A DNA stretch of 64,000 nucleotides from Acidobacteriota bacterium (GTDB lineage: Bacteria > Acidobacteriota > Vicinamibacteria > Vicinamibacterales > CAVVIG01), in contig JADZED010000080.1 in the NCBI GenBank assembly GCA_020850715.1, forward strand, positions 318,524 to 382,523, written 5' to 3'. The first letter of the stretch is position 1; each line of letters begins with the position of its first letter. The notes beneath the pieces are model-generated. The model ran no database searches and had not been told where the DNA came from. It was given only the letters and a program-made list of their open reading frames with translations. The position numbers were made by a program, and so were the translations under genes. Positions 55,179 to 64,000 of this stretch are shown here, piece after piece.

Positions 55179-56084
55179 GTGACCGCCATCGAAGAATCGT
55201 ACCGAACCGCGCGCCGCGTCGCGCTGCTCGGCGTCGCCGTCAGCGCCGTGCTCGCGTGCACCAACATCGTCGTCGGATTGCTGGTCCGATCGACGTCGGT
55301 CGTCGCGACAGGGTTCGAGTTCGCCGGCGATGTGCTCGCATCGAGCATCGTCCTCATCGGGATGGGCGTCGCCGCACGACCGGCCGATCGGAACCATCCC
55401 TACGGGCACGGCCGGTTCGAAACCTTGTCCGCGTTCGTGGTCGGCCTGATCCTCGCGGCGGCCGGCGCGACGATCTGCTACCGGTCGCTGCAGGCCGTCG
55501 GCGCGACGCATCCGCCGCCTGGCGCCCTCGCCGCCGCAGCACTGGTGGGCGCCATCGTGCTGCGCGGAATCATGTCGTCGGTGAAATTCCGTGTCGGCCG
55601 CCGCCTCCGGAGCTCGGCGCTGATTGCCGACGCCTGGAACGACGCCGTCGATATCCTGTCCGCCCTCGCCGCCCTCGTGGCCGTCGCCCTTGCGACCTAC
55701 GACCCGGTTCACTTCCTGGCCGCCGATCACTACGGCGGGTTCGTCGTCGGCATCGTGGTCGTCATCACCGGCCTGCGAGTTCTACGGGACGCGTCGCTCG
55801 AGCTCGCCGACACGATGCCCGATCCGGAACTGACCGAGGAGATCGCGAGGATATCGAAATCGGTCGCGGGGGTGCAGGGCGTCGACAAGGTGTTCGCGCG
55901 AAAGACGGGGCTGCAGTACCACATCGACCTGCACATCGAGGTCGATCCGGATGAGACGATCGCGGCGTCTCACGCCATTGGCGGGCACGTACGAGCGACC
56001 CTCAAGCGCGAGCTGCCGTGGGTGGCCGACGTCCTGGTCCACCTCGAACCCTCGGACCGTCCGAAAACGACGTCTGCACCCTGA
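55179..56084 (+). CDS. Cation diffusion facilitator (CDF) transporter
   Basis: A 301-aa six-helix exporter from a GTG at 55179 (VTAIEESYRTARRVALLG); the ATG at 55146 is an alternative. HPYGHGRFETL is the family signature, and a cytoplasmic dimerisation domain (GVQGVDKVFARKTGLQYHIDLHIEVDP) follows. The metal site is unusual: helix 2 has ExxxD (FEFAGD) and helix 5 has NxxxD (WNDAVD) where zinc exporters have HxxxD or DxxxD, so the metal may be Mn or Fe rather than Zn. Confidence 0.88.
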   Translation: MTAIEESYRTARRVALLGVAVSAVLACTNIVVGLLVRSTSVVATGFEFAGDVLASSIVLIGMGVAARPADRNHPYGHGRFETLSAFVVGLILAAAGATICYRSLQAVGATHPPPGALAAAALVGAIVLRGIMSSVKFRVGRRLRSSALIADAWNDAVDILSALAALVAVALATYDPVHFLAADHYGGFVVGIVVVITGLRVLRDASLELADTMPDPELTEEIARISKSVAGVQGVDKVFARKTGLQYHIDLHIEVDPDETIAASHAIGGHVRATLKRELPWVADVLVHLEPSDRPKTTSAP

Positions 56085-56260
56085 GCGCCATCGATTGTGC
56101 CGTCGCGCACATCGGACCGCCTGGCCGATGGAGACGCGAGGGTGGATCCAACCGCTCGGCCGCAAGAGGGGATGCCGGCTCGAGGTCGTTTCCGGCACGG
56201 CGCGCAGCCAGAGGCGGCGATGCGACGACATCGCCCGGAGCGGTCGGTGCGAGGCGATTG

Positions 56261-57184
56261 TCAAGCGGCTGATTGGGGCCGAGGCCGTCTTCGGTGTCGA
56301 GGCTTCAGCCGCCGCCGTTGAACGCTTCGTCGAATGGCCTGCGCGATCGCATCCAGGGACGCGTTGACGGCACGCTGGAGTGCGGCATCCCGACGCTCCA
56401 CGACCACGCTGGGAAGACCGCTCAGAACGGCCTTGATCAGACACCGGTGATCGACGCCGCCCTTCGGTCCGTTGACGTCGGACAGGCGCACGGTGACGCG
56501 TTCGATCGAGGACGCGAACTTCCCGAGCCTCATCCCGAGCTTTCGTGCGATGTCGGCTCGCTCCCCGCTGTCGAGGGCCGCGCCCAGCACTCGTATGTGT
56601 CCCGGCGGCTGGATTTCGAGAGTCCGCCCTCGCACGTGCTTGGCCGCGCGCGGCATGGTCGACGGGAGCGCCGATCGCTCTGCGCTCGTCCGCCGGTGGC
56701 GTCGACCTCTCCGCGGTCCGGTCGCCGCGCGCGGCGCCTTCCTTCCACGGGCGATCCCGCTGCCCGGCGGGCGCCGCAGCGGCGGCGGTTCGGTTCGCAC
56801 GGTCGGGCGCATGCCGCCCCGGCCAAGCTGGTCGAGCAGGTCGGTCGTCGTCACGATACCGACCAGGTGCCCATCGTCGACGACCAGGAGGGAGCCGAGG
56901 CTTTGTCCCCTCATCAGGTTGGCCGCCTGCCGCAGCGTGGTGGCCGGACTGGCAGTCACCGGATCGGGCGTCATCAAGTCGCGAACGGCGCGGTCGGGCC
57001 CGCTCCCTTCCGCGCCTCTCGCGCCTCCGAGGTCGCGCTCCGAGACGATGCCGGCGAGGCGTCCATTCTCAACCACGACGAGATGGCGAATGCGGTGCTG
57101 GCGCATCGTCGCCAGTGCAGCATCCGCCGGATCTCCAGATTCGACTGTCATCACGTCGACGCTCATCACGTCCCGGAGGCGCAT
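56261..57184 (-). CDS. CBS-pair protein fused to HPF/RaiA ribosome-hibernation domain
   Basis: A 307-aa protein from the ATG at 57184 (MRLRDVMSVDVMTVE). Residues 1-125 are two CBS motifs (DVMSVDVMTVESGD, then DLMTPDPVTASPATT to GHLVGIVTTTDLL). A basic linker (~130-195) follows. Residues ~205-300 match HPF/RaiA: VTVRLSDVNGPKGGVDHRCLIKA then RRDAALQRAVNASLDAIAQAI. HPF/RaiA proteins bind idle ribosomes; CBS pairs sense adenine nucleotides. An energy-gated hibernation factor is a reasonable inference. Convergent with the CDF gene and divergent from two universal stress proteins. Confidence 0.85.
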   Translation of the reverse strand: MRLRDVMSVDVMTVESGDPADAALATMRQHRIRHLVVVENGRLAGIVSERDLGGARGAEGSGPDRAVRDLMTPDPVTASPATTLRQAANLMRGQSLGSLLVVDDGHLVGIVTTTDLLDQLGRGGMRPTVRTEPPPLRRPPGSGIARGRKAPRAATGPRRGRRHRRTSAERSALPSTMPRAAKHVRGRTLEIQPPGHIRVLGAALDSGERADIARKLGMRLGKFASSIERVTVRLSDVNGPKGGVDHRCLIKAVLSGLPSVVVERRDAALQRAVNASLDAIAQAIRRSVQRRRLKPRHRRRPRPQSAA

Positions 57185-57629
57185 GGCCGCGCCCCGTGCA
57201 AACGCCGCGCCGGCCTCGCCGTGAGCCCGGCGAGACGAATCGACGACGCGCCGGCCGCGGCTGCGCACCCGGGCCTGGATGCTGCCAGCGATCGCGATCG
57301 GGACACCTATCGAGGCGCGAACTCTTTCATGACGAAATGCGGCCCTTCAATCCGAAAAGCAGCAGCCCAGCCGTCAATCGAAGCCTGCTGTCCAGCCTGC
57401 GGTCCATCGCCTGTCCGGCGGTCCGCTGGTGCGAGACGTGCCTCAACGACAGGACGCTTCGCGCGTCCACGAGGTGTCTCGCACGGGCCTCCGGCGCGCC
57501 CCCCGTGCCCGGGCGCGACGTGCGACCGACCGGCCGGCTCGGTGGAGGCCGGCCCTCGCACGATGGTTCGTTCGTTGCTTCGAGGATCGAACACTTCGCC
57601 GATTTCGGAGAATCGTGGATGGAACTGCC
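57185..57629. other. Divergent control region between CBS-HPF and usp genes
   Basis: These 445 bases have no convincing gene. The minus frame at 57307-57594 is Arg/Pro-rich. A perfect 7-bp hairpin CTCGCCG/CGGCGAG lies at 57215-57234. A locally less GC-rich patch (GAACTCTTTCATGACGAAAT, about 57318) may hold promoter elements, but I see no clean -35/-10 pair. Confidence 0.4.
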
Positions 57630-58502
57630 GTGAGAAGACTCAATCTGCGACACATCCTCTGCCCGATCGACTTCTCGTCTCTCGCGCCGGGCGCCCTGGC
57701 GGTGGCGAGCGCGATGGCCCGTGCGCGCAAGTCCGAGTTGAGGGCCCTGCACGTCTCGCCCTCAGACGGGGCGGCCGTGCCTCGGGAGCTTGGCTCGACG
57801 GAGCGGCAGGCCCTCATGTCGCGATTGCGCACGAGCCTGGCCGAAGCGGCGCCGTCCTACGACCTGATCGGGGGCGCCGTGCGCCAGGGGGACCCCGGCA
57901 CGCAGATTCTCCACTTTGCTCGAACGATGCGCGCCGATGTGATTGTCATGGGCGCCCCTGGCGCCGACCGTCCGGAACGTCCCATGGGGCCTGTGGCGTC
58001 GGTCGTGATCGCGCGTGCGGACTGTCCCGTCCTCGCCGTGCCGGCGCGCCGCGCGGCCTGGTCGAACGCGTCCGGACTCTTCGGCCGCATCGTGTGCGCG
58101 GTCGACCTTGCGCCGTCGTCCCTGAGCGTCATTCGCCAGGCGCTGTCGCTGGCGTGGGAGACTTCCGGGCACCTGACATATGTATGCGTGCTGCCCGAAG
58201 GCGATTCAAACCGATCCGCAGCGGCCCGCGACCGCCTGCTCGACGCGATCCCGGCCGAGGTGGGCAATTGGTGCGAAATCGACGTCACGATCCTGCGCGG
58301 ACCGCCGGCGGCCGAGATCGCCAGGATTGCCTGGGCGCAGGAGGCCGACCTGGTTGTCATCGGGGCGCCGCGCCGCTGGACTTCGACCACCCACGCGGTC
58401 CTCGGCCGATCGCTCTGTCCCGTGCTCGTCACGCACGACGCGCGGCCCCTCCCGCGGCCGGCATCGAGCCGCAGGGACGAGACGATGCACGCCGCGGTGT
58501 GA
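57630..58502 (+). CDS. Tandem universal stress protein
   Basis: A 290-aa protein with two UspA domains from a GTG at 57630 (VRRLNLRHILCPIDFSS). Domain 1 carries VIVMGAPGADRPERPMGPVAS, domain 2 VVIGAPRRWTSTTHAVLGRS; both are imperfect versions of the G-x2-G-x9-G(S/T) ATP loop. It precedes a second tandem Usp gene by 31 bases, so the two probably form an operon. Confidence 0.82.
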   Translation: MRRLNLRHILCPIDFSSLAPGALAVASAMARARKSELRALHVSPSDGAAVPRELGSTERQALMSRLRTSLAEAAPSYDLIGGAVRQGDPGTQILHFARTMRADVIVMGAPGADRPERPMGPVASVVIARADCPVLAVPARRAAWSNASGLFGRIVCAVDLAPSSLSVIRQALSLAWETSGHLTYVCVLPEGDSNRSAAARDRLLDAIPAEVGNWCEIDVTILRGPPAAEIARIAWAQEADLVVIGAPRRWTSTTHAVLGRSLCPVLVTHDARPLPRPASSRRDETMHAAV

Positions 58503-58533
58503 ACGAGCCGCGGCCAGGGAAACGGAGCGAGTC

Positions 58534-59442
58534 GTGGTCGAATTCAGACGCATTCTCTGCCCGGTCGATTTCAGCGCGGCATCGGTGCGTGCGTTCGCGC
58601 ACGCCGCCGCCCTCGCACGCTGGTACGACGCGCAGATGACCGTGTTGCACGTCGTGCCGACGTTCGATTCGATGTCGGTACGAGGCGGTCTCGGCGATCC
58701 CGTGCACGTCGTGACGCCGACGTCGCGCGAACAGGTGCTCGCGGAGATGAACCGATCCCTGAACATGGCCGCGGCACCGCCTCGTGCGACTTCCGTTGCC
58801 GAAGCGGGCGATCCGCAGACGACGATCATCGATCAGGCCGTCTCGAAGGGGGCCGATCTGATTGTGATGGGAACCCACGGCCGGCGGGGGTTCAAGCGAC
58901 TCGTCCTCGGGTCGGTGACCGAAGCGGTCTTGCGCGAGGCGCCCTGTCCGGTCCTGACGGTGCCGCAGCAGGCGCCCGCGGATATCGCCGAGGCGGTGAC
59001 ATTCAAACGCATCCTCTGCCCGATGGACTTCTCGCCGTCGTCGCTTCAGGCGCTGGGATTTGCGCTGGATCTCGCCCGGCAGGCCGATGGGCTCGTCACG
59101 CTCCTGCACGTTGTCGAGTGGCTCGCGGAAGAAGAGCCGCAGGCAGCAGTCCACTTCGACTTCCTCGGGTATCGCCGCCGCATGGTCGAAGAGGCTCAGC
59201 AGCGGCTACGGGCCCTGGTGGCCGGCGAATCGCGCACCTGGATCGGGATCGACGACATGGTCGTCAGCGGGCGCGCGCATCGCGAGGTCCTTCGCGCCGC
59301 AGAGGCGACATCCGCAGACCTCATCGTCATGGGCGCTCAGGGAAGAGGCGGCATTGGCCTCGCGCTGTTTGGATCGACGACGCAGCAGGTCGTCCGCGGT
59401 GCCACGTGTCCTGTGCTCACCGTGCGCGGGCTGCGGCAGTAG
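58534..59442 (+). CDS. Tandem universal stress protein
   Basis: A 302-aa protein from a GTG at 58534 with CGGAGCG before it (VVEFRRILCPVDFSAASVRA). Domain 1 has the full ATP loop GTHGRRGFKRLVLGSVT; domain 2 starts FKRILCPMDFSPSSLQAL and ends GAQGRGGIGLALFGSTT. Compared with its neighbour both loops are canonical, so nucleotide binding is more likely here. Confidence 0.88.
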   Translation: MVEFRRILCPVDFSAASVRAFAHAAALARWYDAQMTVLHVVPTFDSMSVRGGLGDPVHVVTPTSREQVLAEMNRSLNMAAAPPRATSVAEAGDPQTTIIDQAVSKGADLIVMGTHGRRGFKRLVLGSVTEAVLREAPCPVLTVPQQAPADIAEAVTFKRILCPMDFSPSSLQALGFALDLARQADGLVTLLHVVEWLAEEEPQAAVHFDFLGYRRRMVEEAQQRLRALVAGESRTWIGIDDMVVSGRAHREVLRAAEATSADLIVMGAQGRGGIGLALFGSTTQQVVRGATCPVLTVRGLRQ

Positions 59443-59463
59443 GCCATGTCGTTCGTCGTTTCG

Positions 59464-59485
59464 GCGACGCGCGTCCGCGCGTCGC
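59464..59485. terminator. Perfect palindrome after the usp operon
   Basis: GCGACGCGCG-tc-CGCGCGTCGC, a 10-bp stem with no U-tract, 22 bases after the second usp stop codon. A terminator or a protein-binding palindrome are both possible. Confidence 0.4.
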
Positions 59486-59773
59486 ACTGAATCTGGAACG
59501 TCGAGCCTGGGTGGTCCGTCCGCCGGCCAACGCCGGCTGCAGCATGCGCGCAGGAAGCTCGGCAGGCCCTGTCGAGGCATTGGGACGGATGTTGCATCGG
59601 TGCGGACGCGAGCTTCATTGTCCGCACGCCGCCAGACGCGTGACGATTGGCCGCTGCCCCGGGCGAACGATCGCCGGGGCGCCAACCGCCTGGCCGAGCT
59701 TGGCGGCACGGATTCAACGGCCGGGGCCCGGCGGCCGGCCGCATCTTCGTCGACCTTCAATCGGAGGCCAGAG
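59486..59773. other. Leader region of the transaldolase-PGI operon
   Basis: Together with the palindrome this makes a 331-base gap. Long frames cross it but only as shadow extensions of downstream genes. I find no clear promoter. A GGAGG ribosome binding site lies at 59763-59767. Confidence 0.4.
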
Positions 59774-62719
59774 GTGAAGGGCAAGACAGGGAATTCCAGG
59801 ACCCACGAAGCGGCATCCAGCGCGGCCGTCCAGGAGCATGCCCGGCGCGCGAACGCGCTCCTGGCGCTGCAGACGTTCGGCCAGTCGGTCTGGCTCGACT
59901 ATCTGCGGCGCAGCCTCTTCACGAGCGGCGAGTTCAGGCGGCTGGTCGCCGACGACGGCGTTCGCGGCGTCACGTCGAATCCCTCGATCTTCGAGAAGGC
60001 GATCGCGGGCAGCACCGACTACCTCGCCGCGATCGAGGAGCTCGAGGCGCACCGCGACCTCGAGCCGATGGCGCTGTACGAGGCGATCGCGATTCGCGAC
60101 ATCCGCGACGCGGCCGACCTCCTGCGCCCGGTCTACGATGCGACCGGGCGCGCCGACGGATACGCGAGCCTGGAAGTCTCGCCGTATCTCGCCCACGACA
60201 CCGCGGCGACCATTGCCGATGCGCATCGCCTGTGGAGCGCCGTCAACCGCGAGAACGTGATGATCAAAGTGCCGGCCACCGCCGAGGGCATCCCGGCGAT
60301 TCGCCGGCTGATCGGCGACGGCGTCAACGTCAACATCACGCTGCTCTTCAGCGTCCGCCGCTACGAGGAGGTGGCCCGCGCCTTTCTCGACGGCCTCTCG
60401 GCGTTCGTGGAGCGGGGCGGGGATCCCGCCAAGGTGGCCAGCGTTGCCAGCTTCTTCGTCAGTCGCATCGACACGGCAGTCGACGCGCTGCTGGCCAGGC
60501 GGCTGGACGCCGCCGCCGATCCTTCCGAGCGGGCATCCCTCGAGAAGCTCATGGGCCAGGTCGCGATCGCCAACGCCCGCCTCGCCTACCAGCAGTATCT
60601 GGCCGTGGGCCGCTCCGATGCGTGGCAGCGCCTGTCGCTGGGAGGCGCTCATCCCCAGCGTCTCCTGTGGGCGAGCACGAGCACGAAGAATCCGCGCTAC
60701 AGCGATGTCCGCTATGTCGAGGAGCTGATCGGACGCGACACGGTCAACACCATCACCCCCGCGACGCTGGACGCGTTTCGCGACCACGGCCGGCCGCGCG
60801 CCAGCCTCGAGGAGGGTGTCGAGGAGGCCCATCGGGTGCTGGCGGCGCTCGATCGCGCCGGCATTTCGCTCGATCAGGTGACCGGCACGCTGCTGGACGA
60901 AGGCGTCCGGCAGTTCAGCGAGGCATTCGACCGGCTGCTCACGGCCGTCGACCAGGGACGGCGGGGCGAGTTGCGATCCACGCTCGATCGCCAGCAGCAT
61001 CGCCTCCCGCACGATCTCGATGTGTCCGTGCGCGACGCCATCGCCGAGTGGCAGCAATCCGGCAGGATCCGGCGCCTCTGGGCCCGCGATGCGACGCTGT
61101 GGACCGGCCAGGGCGAGGATCGCTGGCTCGGATGGCTCGGGATCGCCGACGACCAGCGCGCCGATCTGGGCCCGCTGAAGGCGTTCGCCGAGGAGGTGAC
61201 CGCCGGCGGCTTCTCGCAGGCGGTGCTGCTCGGCATGGGCGGCTCGAGCCTCTGTCCGGAAGTGCTGCGCGCGACGTTCGGCACCACGCCTGGCTTCCTC
61301 GACCTGCGCGTCCTGGACTCGACCGACCCGGCGCAGATTGCCGAGGTCGAGCAGGCGGTGGATCTGGCGCACACCCTGTTCATCGTGTCGAGCAAGTCGG
61401 GTACGACCCTCGAGCCCGACATCCTGCTGCAGCACTTCCTCGCGCGCGTGAAGGGCGTGACGCGCGAGGGACAGGCGGGCGCGCACTTCGTCGCGATCAC
61501 CGATCCCGACTCCCCGCTCCAGCATCTGGCCGGGCGGGAGAAGTTCCGGCGGGTGTTCCCCGGGGTGCCCTCGATCGGCGGGCGCTATTCGGCGCTCTCG
61601 AACTTCGGCCTGGTCCCGGCGGCCTTGATGGGCATCGACGTCGCCCGGCTGTTGGATCGCGCCGAGCTGATGGTGCACTCCTGCGCGGCGAGCGTTCCTG
61701 CGGCCGAGAATCCGGCGGTCGTCCTCGGCGTCCTCCTCGGCACCCTGGCGGCCGCTGGACGGGACAAGATCACATTTGTCGCCTCTCCCGGCATCGCCGA
61801 TCTCGGCGCCTGGCTCGAACAGCTGATCGCCGAATCCACGGGGAAGCACGGCAAGGGGATCATCCCCGTCGATGGCGAACCGCTCGGCGCGCCGGACGAC
61901 TACGGCGGGGATCGCCTCTTCGTCCATCTCCGGCTCGAGTCAGGGCCCGAACCCGCCCAGGACGCGGCGATCGACGCGCTCGAGCGCGCGGGACATCCGG
62001 TGGTGCGGATCGCCATCGCCGAAATCGGCGATATCGCCCAGGAATTCTTCCGCTGGGAGATGGCCACGGCCGTCGCCGGCGCCATCCTCGGCATCAATCC
62101 CTTCGATCAGCCCGACGTCGAAGCGAGCAAGGTCGCGACGCGCGAGCTCACCGTCGCGTTCGAAAAGAGCGGGCGGCTCCCCGACGAGACGCCGATCTTC
62201 GAAGGGGAGGGGCTTTCACTCTTCGCCGATCCGAGGAATGCGACCGCGCTGACGCAGGCGCTCGGCGGAGACCGCTCGATCGCCGGCTTCCTGCGGGCGC
62301 ACCTCGGCCGGATTCGGTCTGGCGACTACTTCGCGATACTCGCCTATCTGGCGAGGACCGGGCCCTACGCGGAGGTCCTGCAGGCCATGCGCACCGCCGT
62401 GCGCGACCGCACCCGCGCCGCGACCTGCCTGGGCTTCGGCCCGCGCTTTCTCCATTCGACCGGACAAGCCTACAAAGGCGGGCCGAACACGGGCGTCTTT
62501 CTCCAGATCACGTGCGACGACGCCGAGGACATCCCGGTGCCGGGCCGGAAATACTCGTTCGGCATCGTCAAGGCCGCCGAGGCGCGAGGCGACTTCGCTG
62601 TCCTTGCCGAGCGCAACCGCCGGGCGCTCCGAGTGCACATGGGCCGGGATGTCGCCGCCGGGCTGCGCGCGCTGCAGACGGCGCTTGCTGCGGCGCTGCC
62701 GAGCGGCCGGGCCCGCTGA
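59774..62719 (+). CDS. Bifunctional transaldolase/phosphoglucose isomerase
   Basis: A 981-aa fusion from a GTG at 59774 with GGAGG six bases upstream. Residues ~30-385 are transaldolase: [28 protein letters not shown], the Schiff-base Lys in NVMIKVPAT and [13 protein letters not shown]. Residues ~440-970 are phosphoglucose isomerase: [25 protein letters not shown], a [19 protein letters not shown] segment and a C-terminal [16 protein letters not shown]. Similar fusions are known in other bacteria. It joins the non-oxidative pentose phosphate branch to glycolysis and is followed 17 bases later by gnd. Confidence 0.93.
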   Translation: MKGKTGNSRTHEAASSAAVQEHARRANALLALQTFGQSVWLDYLRRSLFTSGEFRRLVADDGVRGVTSNPSIFEKAIAGSTDYLAAIEELEAHRDLEPMALYEAIAIRDIRDAADLLRPVYDATGRADGYASLEVSPYLAHDTAATIADAHRLWSAVNRENVMIKVPATAEGIPAIRRLIGDGVNVNITLLFSVRRYEEVARAFLDGLSAFVERGGDPAKVASVASFFVSRIDTAVDALLARRLDAAADPSERASLEKLMGQVAIANARLAYQQYLAVGRSDAWQRLSLGGAHPQRLLWASTSTKNPRYSDVRYVEELIGRDTVNTITPATLDAFRDHGRPRASLEEGVEEAHRVLAALDRAGISLDQVTGTLLDEGVRQFSEAFDRLLTAVDQGRRGELRSTLDRQQHRLPHDLDVSVRDAIAEWQQSGRIRRLWARDATLWTGQGEDRWLGWLGIADDQRADLGPLKAFAEEVTAGGFSQAVLLGMGGSSLCPEVLRATFGTTPGFLDLRVLDSTDPAQIAEVEQAVDLAHTLFIVSSKSGTTLEPDILLQHFLARVKGVTREGQAGAHFVAITDPDSPLQHLAGREKFRRVFPGVPSIGGRYSALSNFGLVPAALMGIDVARLLDRAELMVHSCAASVPAAENPAVVLGVLLGTLAAAGRDKITFVASPGIADLGAWLEQLIAESTGKHGKGIIPVDGEPLGAPDDYGGDRLFVHLRLESGPEPAQDAAIDALERAGHPVVRIAIAEIGDIAQEFFRWEMATAVAGAILGINPFDQPDVEASKVATRELTVAFEKSGRLPDETPIFEGEGLSLFADPRNATALTQALGGDRSIAGFLRAHLGRIRSGDYFAILAYLARTGPYAEVLQAMRTAVRDRTRAATCLGFGPRFLHSTGQAYKGGPNTGVFLQITCDDAEDIPVPGRKYSFGIVKAAEARGDFAVLAERNRRALRVHMGRDVAAGLRALQTALAAALPSGRAR

Positions 62720-62736
62720 GCGAGGCGAGGGCTTCC

Positions 62737-63783
62737 ATGCAGATGGGCATGATCGGTCTGGGACGGATGGGCGCGAGCATGGTACGGCGACTGATGCGTG
62801 CCGGCCACGAATGCGTCGTCTACGACGTCAACCCCGAGGCAGCCGCTCCGGTGGCTCGAGAAGGCGCAGTCGCGGTCCCGTCACTGGACGGGCTGGCCGC
62901 CGCCTTGAAGAAGCCCAGGGCCGTCTGGATGATGGTGCCGGCCGCGGCCGTCGAGCAGACCGTGGGCGACCTCGCACGAAGGATGGAACGGGGCGACATC
63001 ATCGTCGACGGCGGCAACTCCCACTACATCGACGACATTCGCCGCGCGAAGCAGTTGGCCGCGCAGGGTGTTCACTATGTGGATGCCGGCACGAGCGGCG
63101 GCGTCTGGGGGCTCGACCGCGGCTTCTGCCAGATGATCGGCGGCGAGCCGGACATCGTGCACCACCTCGACCCGCTGTTTGCCGCGCTGGCGCCTGCGAT
63201 CGACGCGGCGCCGCGCACGCCCGGGCGCGCCTCCCGCGGCGGGACCGCAGAGCACGGCTACCTGCACTGCGGCCCGAACGGCGCCGGACACTTCGTGAAG
63301 ATGGTCCACAACGGCATCGAATACGGCATGATGGCGGCCTACGCGGAAGGCCTCAACGTTCTGCGGCACGCCAACGCCGGCACGCGTCCGCATGCTTCGG
63401 ACGCCGAAACGGCGCCGCTGCGAAACCCGGAGCTGTACCAGTACGACCTGAACCTGTCCGACATCACCGAGGTCTGGCGGCGGGGCAGCGTCATCGCCTC
63501 GTGGCTGCTGGATCTCACGGCCGCGGCGCTGGCCGCCGATCCCGCGCTGAAGGGCTTCGCCGGACGGGTGTCCGATTCCGGCGAGGGACGCTGGACGATC
63601 ACAGCGGCGATCGACGAAGGCGTGCCGGCGCACGTGTTGAGCGCGGCGCTCTACGAGCGGTTCAGCTCGCGCGGCCAGGCGGATTTCGCCGACAAGCTAC
63701 TCTCCGCGATGCGGTACGAGTTCGGCGGCCACGTCGAGCGTGGCGCCGCCGCGGGCCCGGCGCGGCAACGGGAAGCGTCGTGA
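62737..63783 (+). CDS. gnd: 6-phosphogluconate dehydrogenase, decarboxylating (short GndA/YqeC type)
   Basis: A 348-aa NAD(P)-dependent enzyme: [20 protein letters not shown] (Rossmann GxGxxG), [66 protein letters not shown]. The catalytic Lys and Glu are in the last motif. The shorter length is that of the Bacillus YqeC/GndA-like class, often NAD-preferring. It oxidises 6-phosphogluconate to ribulose 5-phosphate. Its stop overlaps the next start (GTGA). Confidence 0.92.
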   Translation: MQMGMIGLGRMGASMVRRLMRAGHECVVYDVNPEAAAPVAREGAVAVPSLDGLAAALKKPRAVWMMVPAAAVEQTVGDLARRMERGDIIVDGGNSHYIDDIRRAKQLAAQGVHYVDAGTSGGVWGLDRGFCQMIGGEPDIVHHLDPLFAALAPAIDAAPRTPGRASRGGTAEHGYLHCGPNGAGHFVKMVHNGIEYGMMAAYAEGLNVLRHANAGTRPHASDAETAPLRNPELYQYDLNLSDITEVWRRGSVIASWLLDLTAAALAADPALKGFAGRVSDSGEGRWTITAAIDEGVPAHVLSAALYERFSSRGQADFADKLLSAMRYEFGGHVERGAAAGPARQREAS

Positions 63784-64000
63784 CCGGCCGATCGGCCCCG
63801 CACGCCCCGGAGCCCGTCCGCCTGGTCGTGGCGGATGTCGACGGCGCGCTCGTGACCCCCGACAAGATCCTGACGCCTCGCGCGCGCGCCGCCATTCAGC
63901 GCGTGCTCGACGCAGGGATCCACTTCACGATCACCAGCGGCCGTCCTCCCCGGGGCATGCAGATGCTGATCGACGATCTTCACCTGCAGGATCCCATCAC
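63780..64000 (+). CDS. HAD-superfamily Cof-type phosphatase (5' part, cut by window edge)
   Basis: From the GTG at 63780, overlapping the gnd stop, the frame runs to the end of the window (73 codons). [25 protein letters not shown] is the HAD motif I (DxD) followed by the Cof-type helix, and [12 protein letters not shown] is motif II with the SGR of sugar-phosphate phosphatases. A role in hydrolysing a sugar phosphate of the same pathway is inferred from operon context. The gene is not in the ORF track. Confidence 0.8.
   Translation, partial: MTGRSAPHAPEPVRLVVADVDGALVTPDKILTPRARAAIQRVLDAGIHFTITSGRPPRGMQMLIDDLHLQDPI

Noticed and set aside
57307-57594. 95-aa minus-strand ORF in the CBS-HPF/usp gap
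   Set aside because: Arg/Pro-rich, no ribosome binding site and no family; treated as intergenic.
59060-62719. Longer start for transaldolase-PGI at 59060
   Set aside because: The extra 238 codons overlap the second usp gene out of frame; the GTG at 59774 has a GGAGG site.
59647-63783. 1378-aa ORF that includes gnd
   Set aside because: Only the last 348 residues resemble a protein family; the rest is a shadow of transaldolase-PGI.

Overview
Everything here was read by eye from the sequence and the ORF track; no similarity search, structure prediction or composition calculation was run. The window is very GC-rich and gene-dense with short intergenic gaps, and most operons are translationally coupled (ATGA/GTGA overlaps). 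An alternative complex III, menaquinone synthesis by the futalosine route (MqnE), a TonB receptor with an N-terminal carboxypeptidase-like regulatory domain, a transaldolase/phosphoglucose isomerase fusion and G-rich spacer repeats together suggest Acidobacteriota, perhaps Vicinamibacteria-like. That placement is inference.

Region 1 (1-17.2 kb) is a respiratory supercluster. Molybdenum-cofactor genes (truncated moeA, divergent moaB) and a GIY-YIG protein precede narC-narG-narH-narJ-narI, which runs without a break into a complete alternative complex III (actABCDEF). A molybdenum nitrate reductase-type enzyme, a diheme cytochrome c and a quinol:cytochrome c oxidoreductase therefore appear to be made as one unit, behind a candidate FNR/CRP-type palindrome centred at -41.5 of a predicted promoter. 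Region 2 (17.2-21.2 kb) holds tRNA-Arg(ACG), an AAA+ regulator with a degenerate GAFTGA loop, a DUF2249-hemerythrin gene behind a sigma54-like promoter, and an NifU-like/DsrE-like pair, which looks like a nitrosative-stress or Fe-S repair neighbourhood.

Region 3 (21.3-26.2 kb) is the most unusual locus: a three-gene, overlapping, minus-strand operon encoding a PDZ protein with a dead trypsin fold, a polytopic membrane protein and a 918-residue fusion of a CPA2 cation:proton antiporter with a complete GT20 trehalose-6-phosphate-synthase domain. Region 4 (26.4-38.2 kb) is miscellaneous: lipocalin-like protein, penicillin acylase, TadA, a BioF2-type acyltransferase coupled to a proline-dehydrogenase-like protein, a PEBP protein, a small-protein/nucleotidyltransferase pair, a tandem universal stress protein and a carboxyltransferase. 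Region 5 (37.5-44.2 kb) is a B12 uptake operon (btuB, DUF71, btuD, btuC, btuF, then a second DUF71) under a cobalamin riboswitch.

Region 6 (44.4-53.1 kb) is housekeeping: YjbQ, MqnE, NadA, superoxide dismutase, SRP RNA, dnaX, ybaB, recR, an OsmC protein and tRNA-Asn. Region 7 (53.1-55.1 kb) is a visibly less GC-rich accessory patch beside tRNA-Asn with MazEF, two unknown genes and a frameshifted transposase remnant. Region 8 (55.2-64 kb) combines a CDF transporter, a CBS-HPF/RaiA fusion, two tandem universal stress proteins, transaldolase-PGI, 6-phosphogluconate dehydrogenase and the start of a HAD phosphatase. It resembles a stress or dormancy module joined to pentose-phosphate metabolism.
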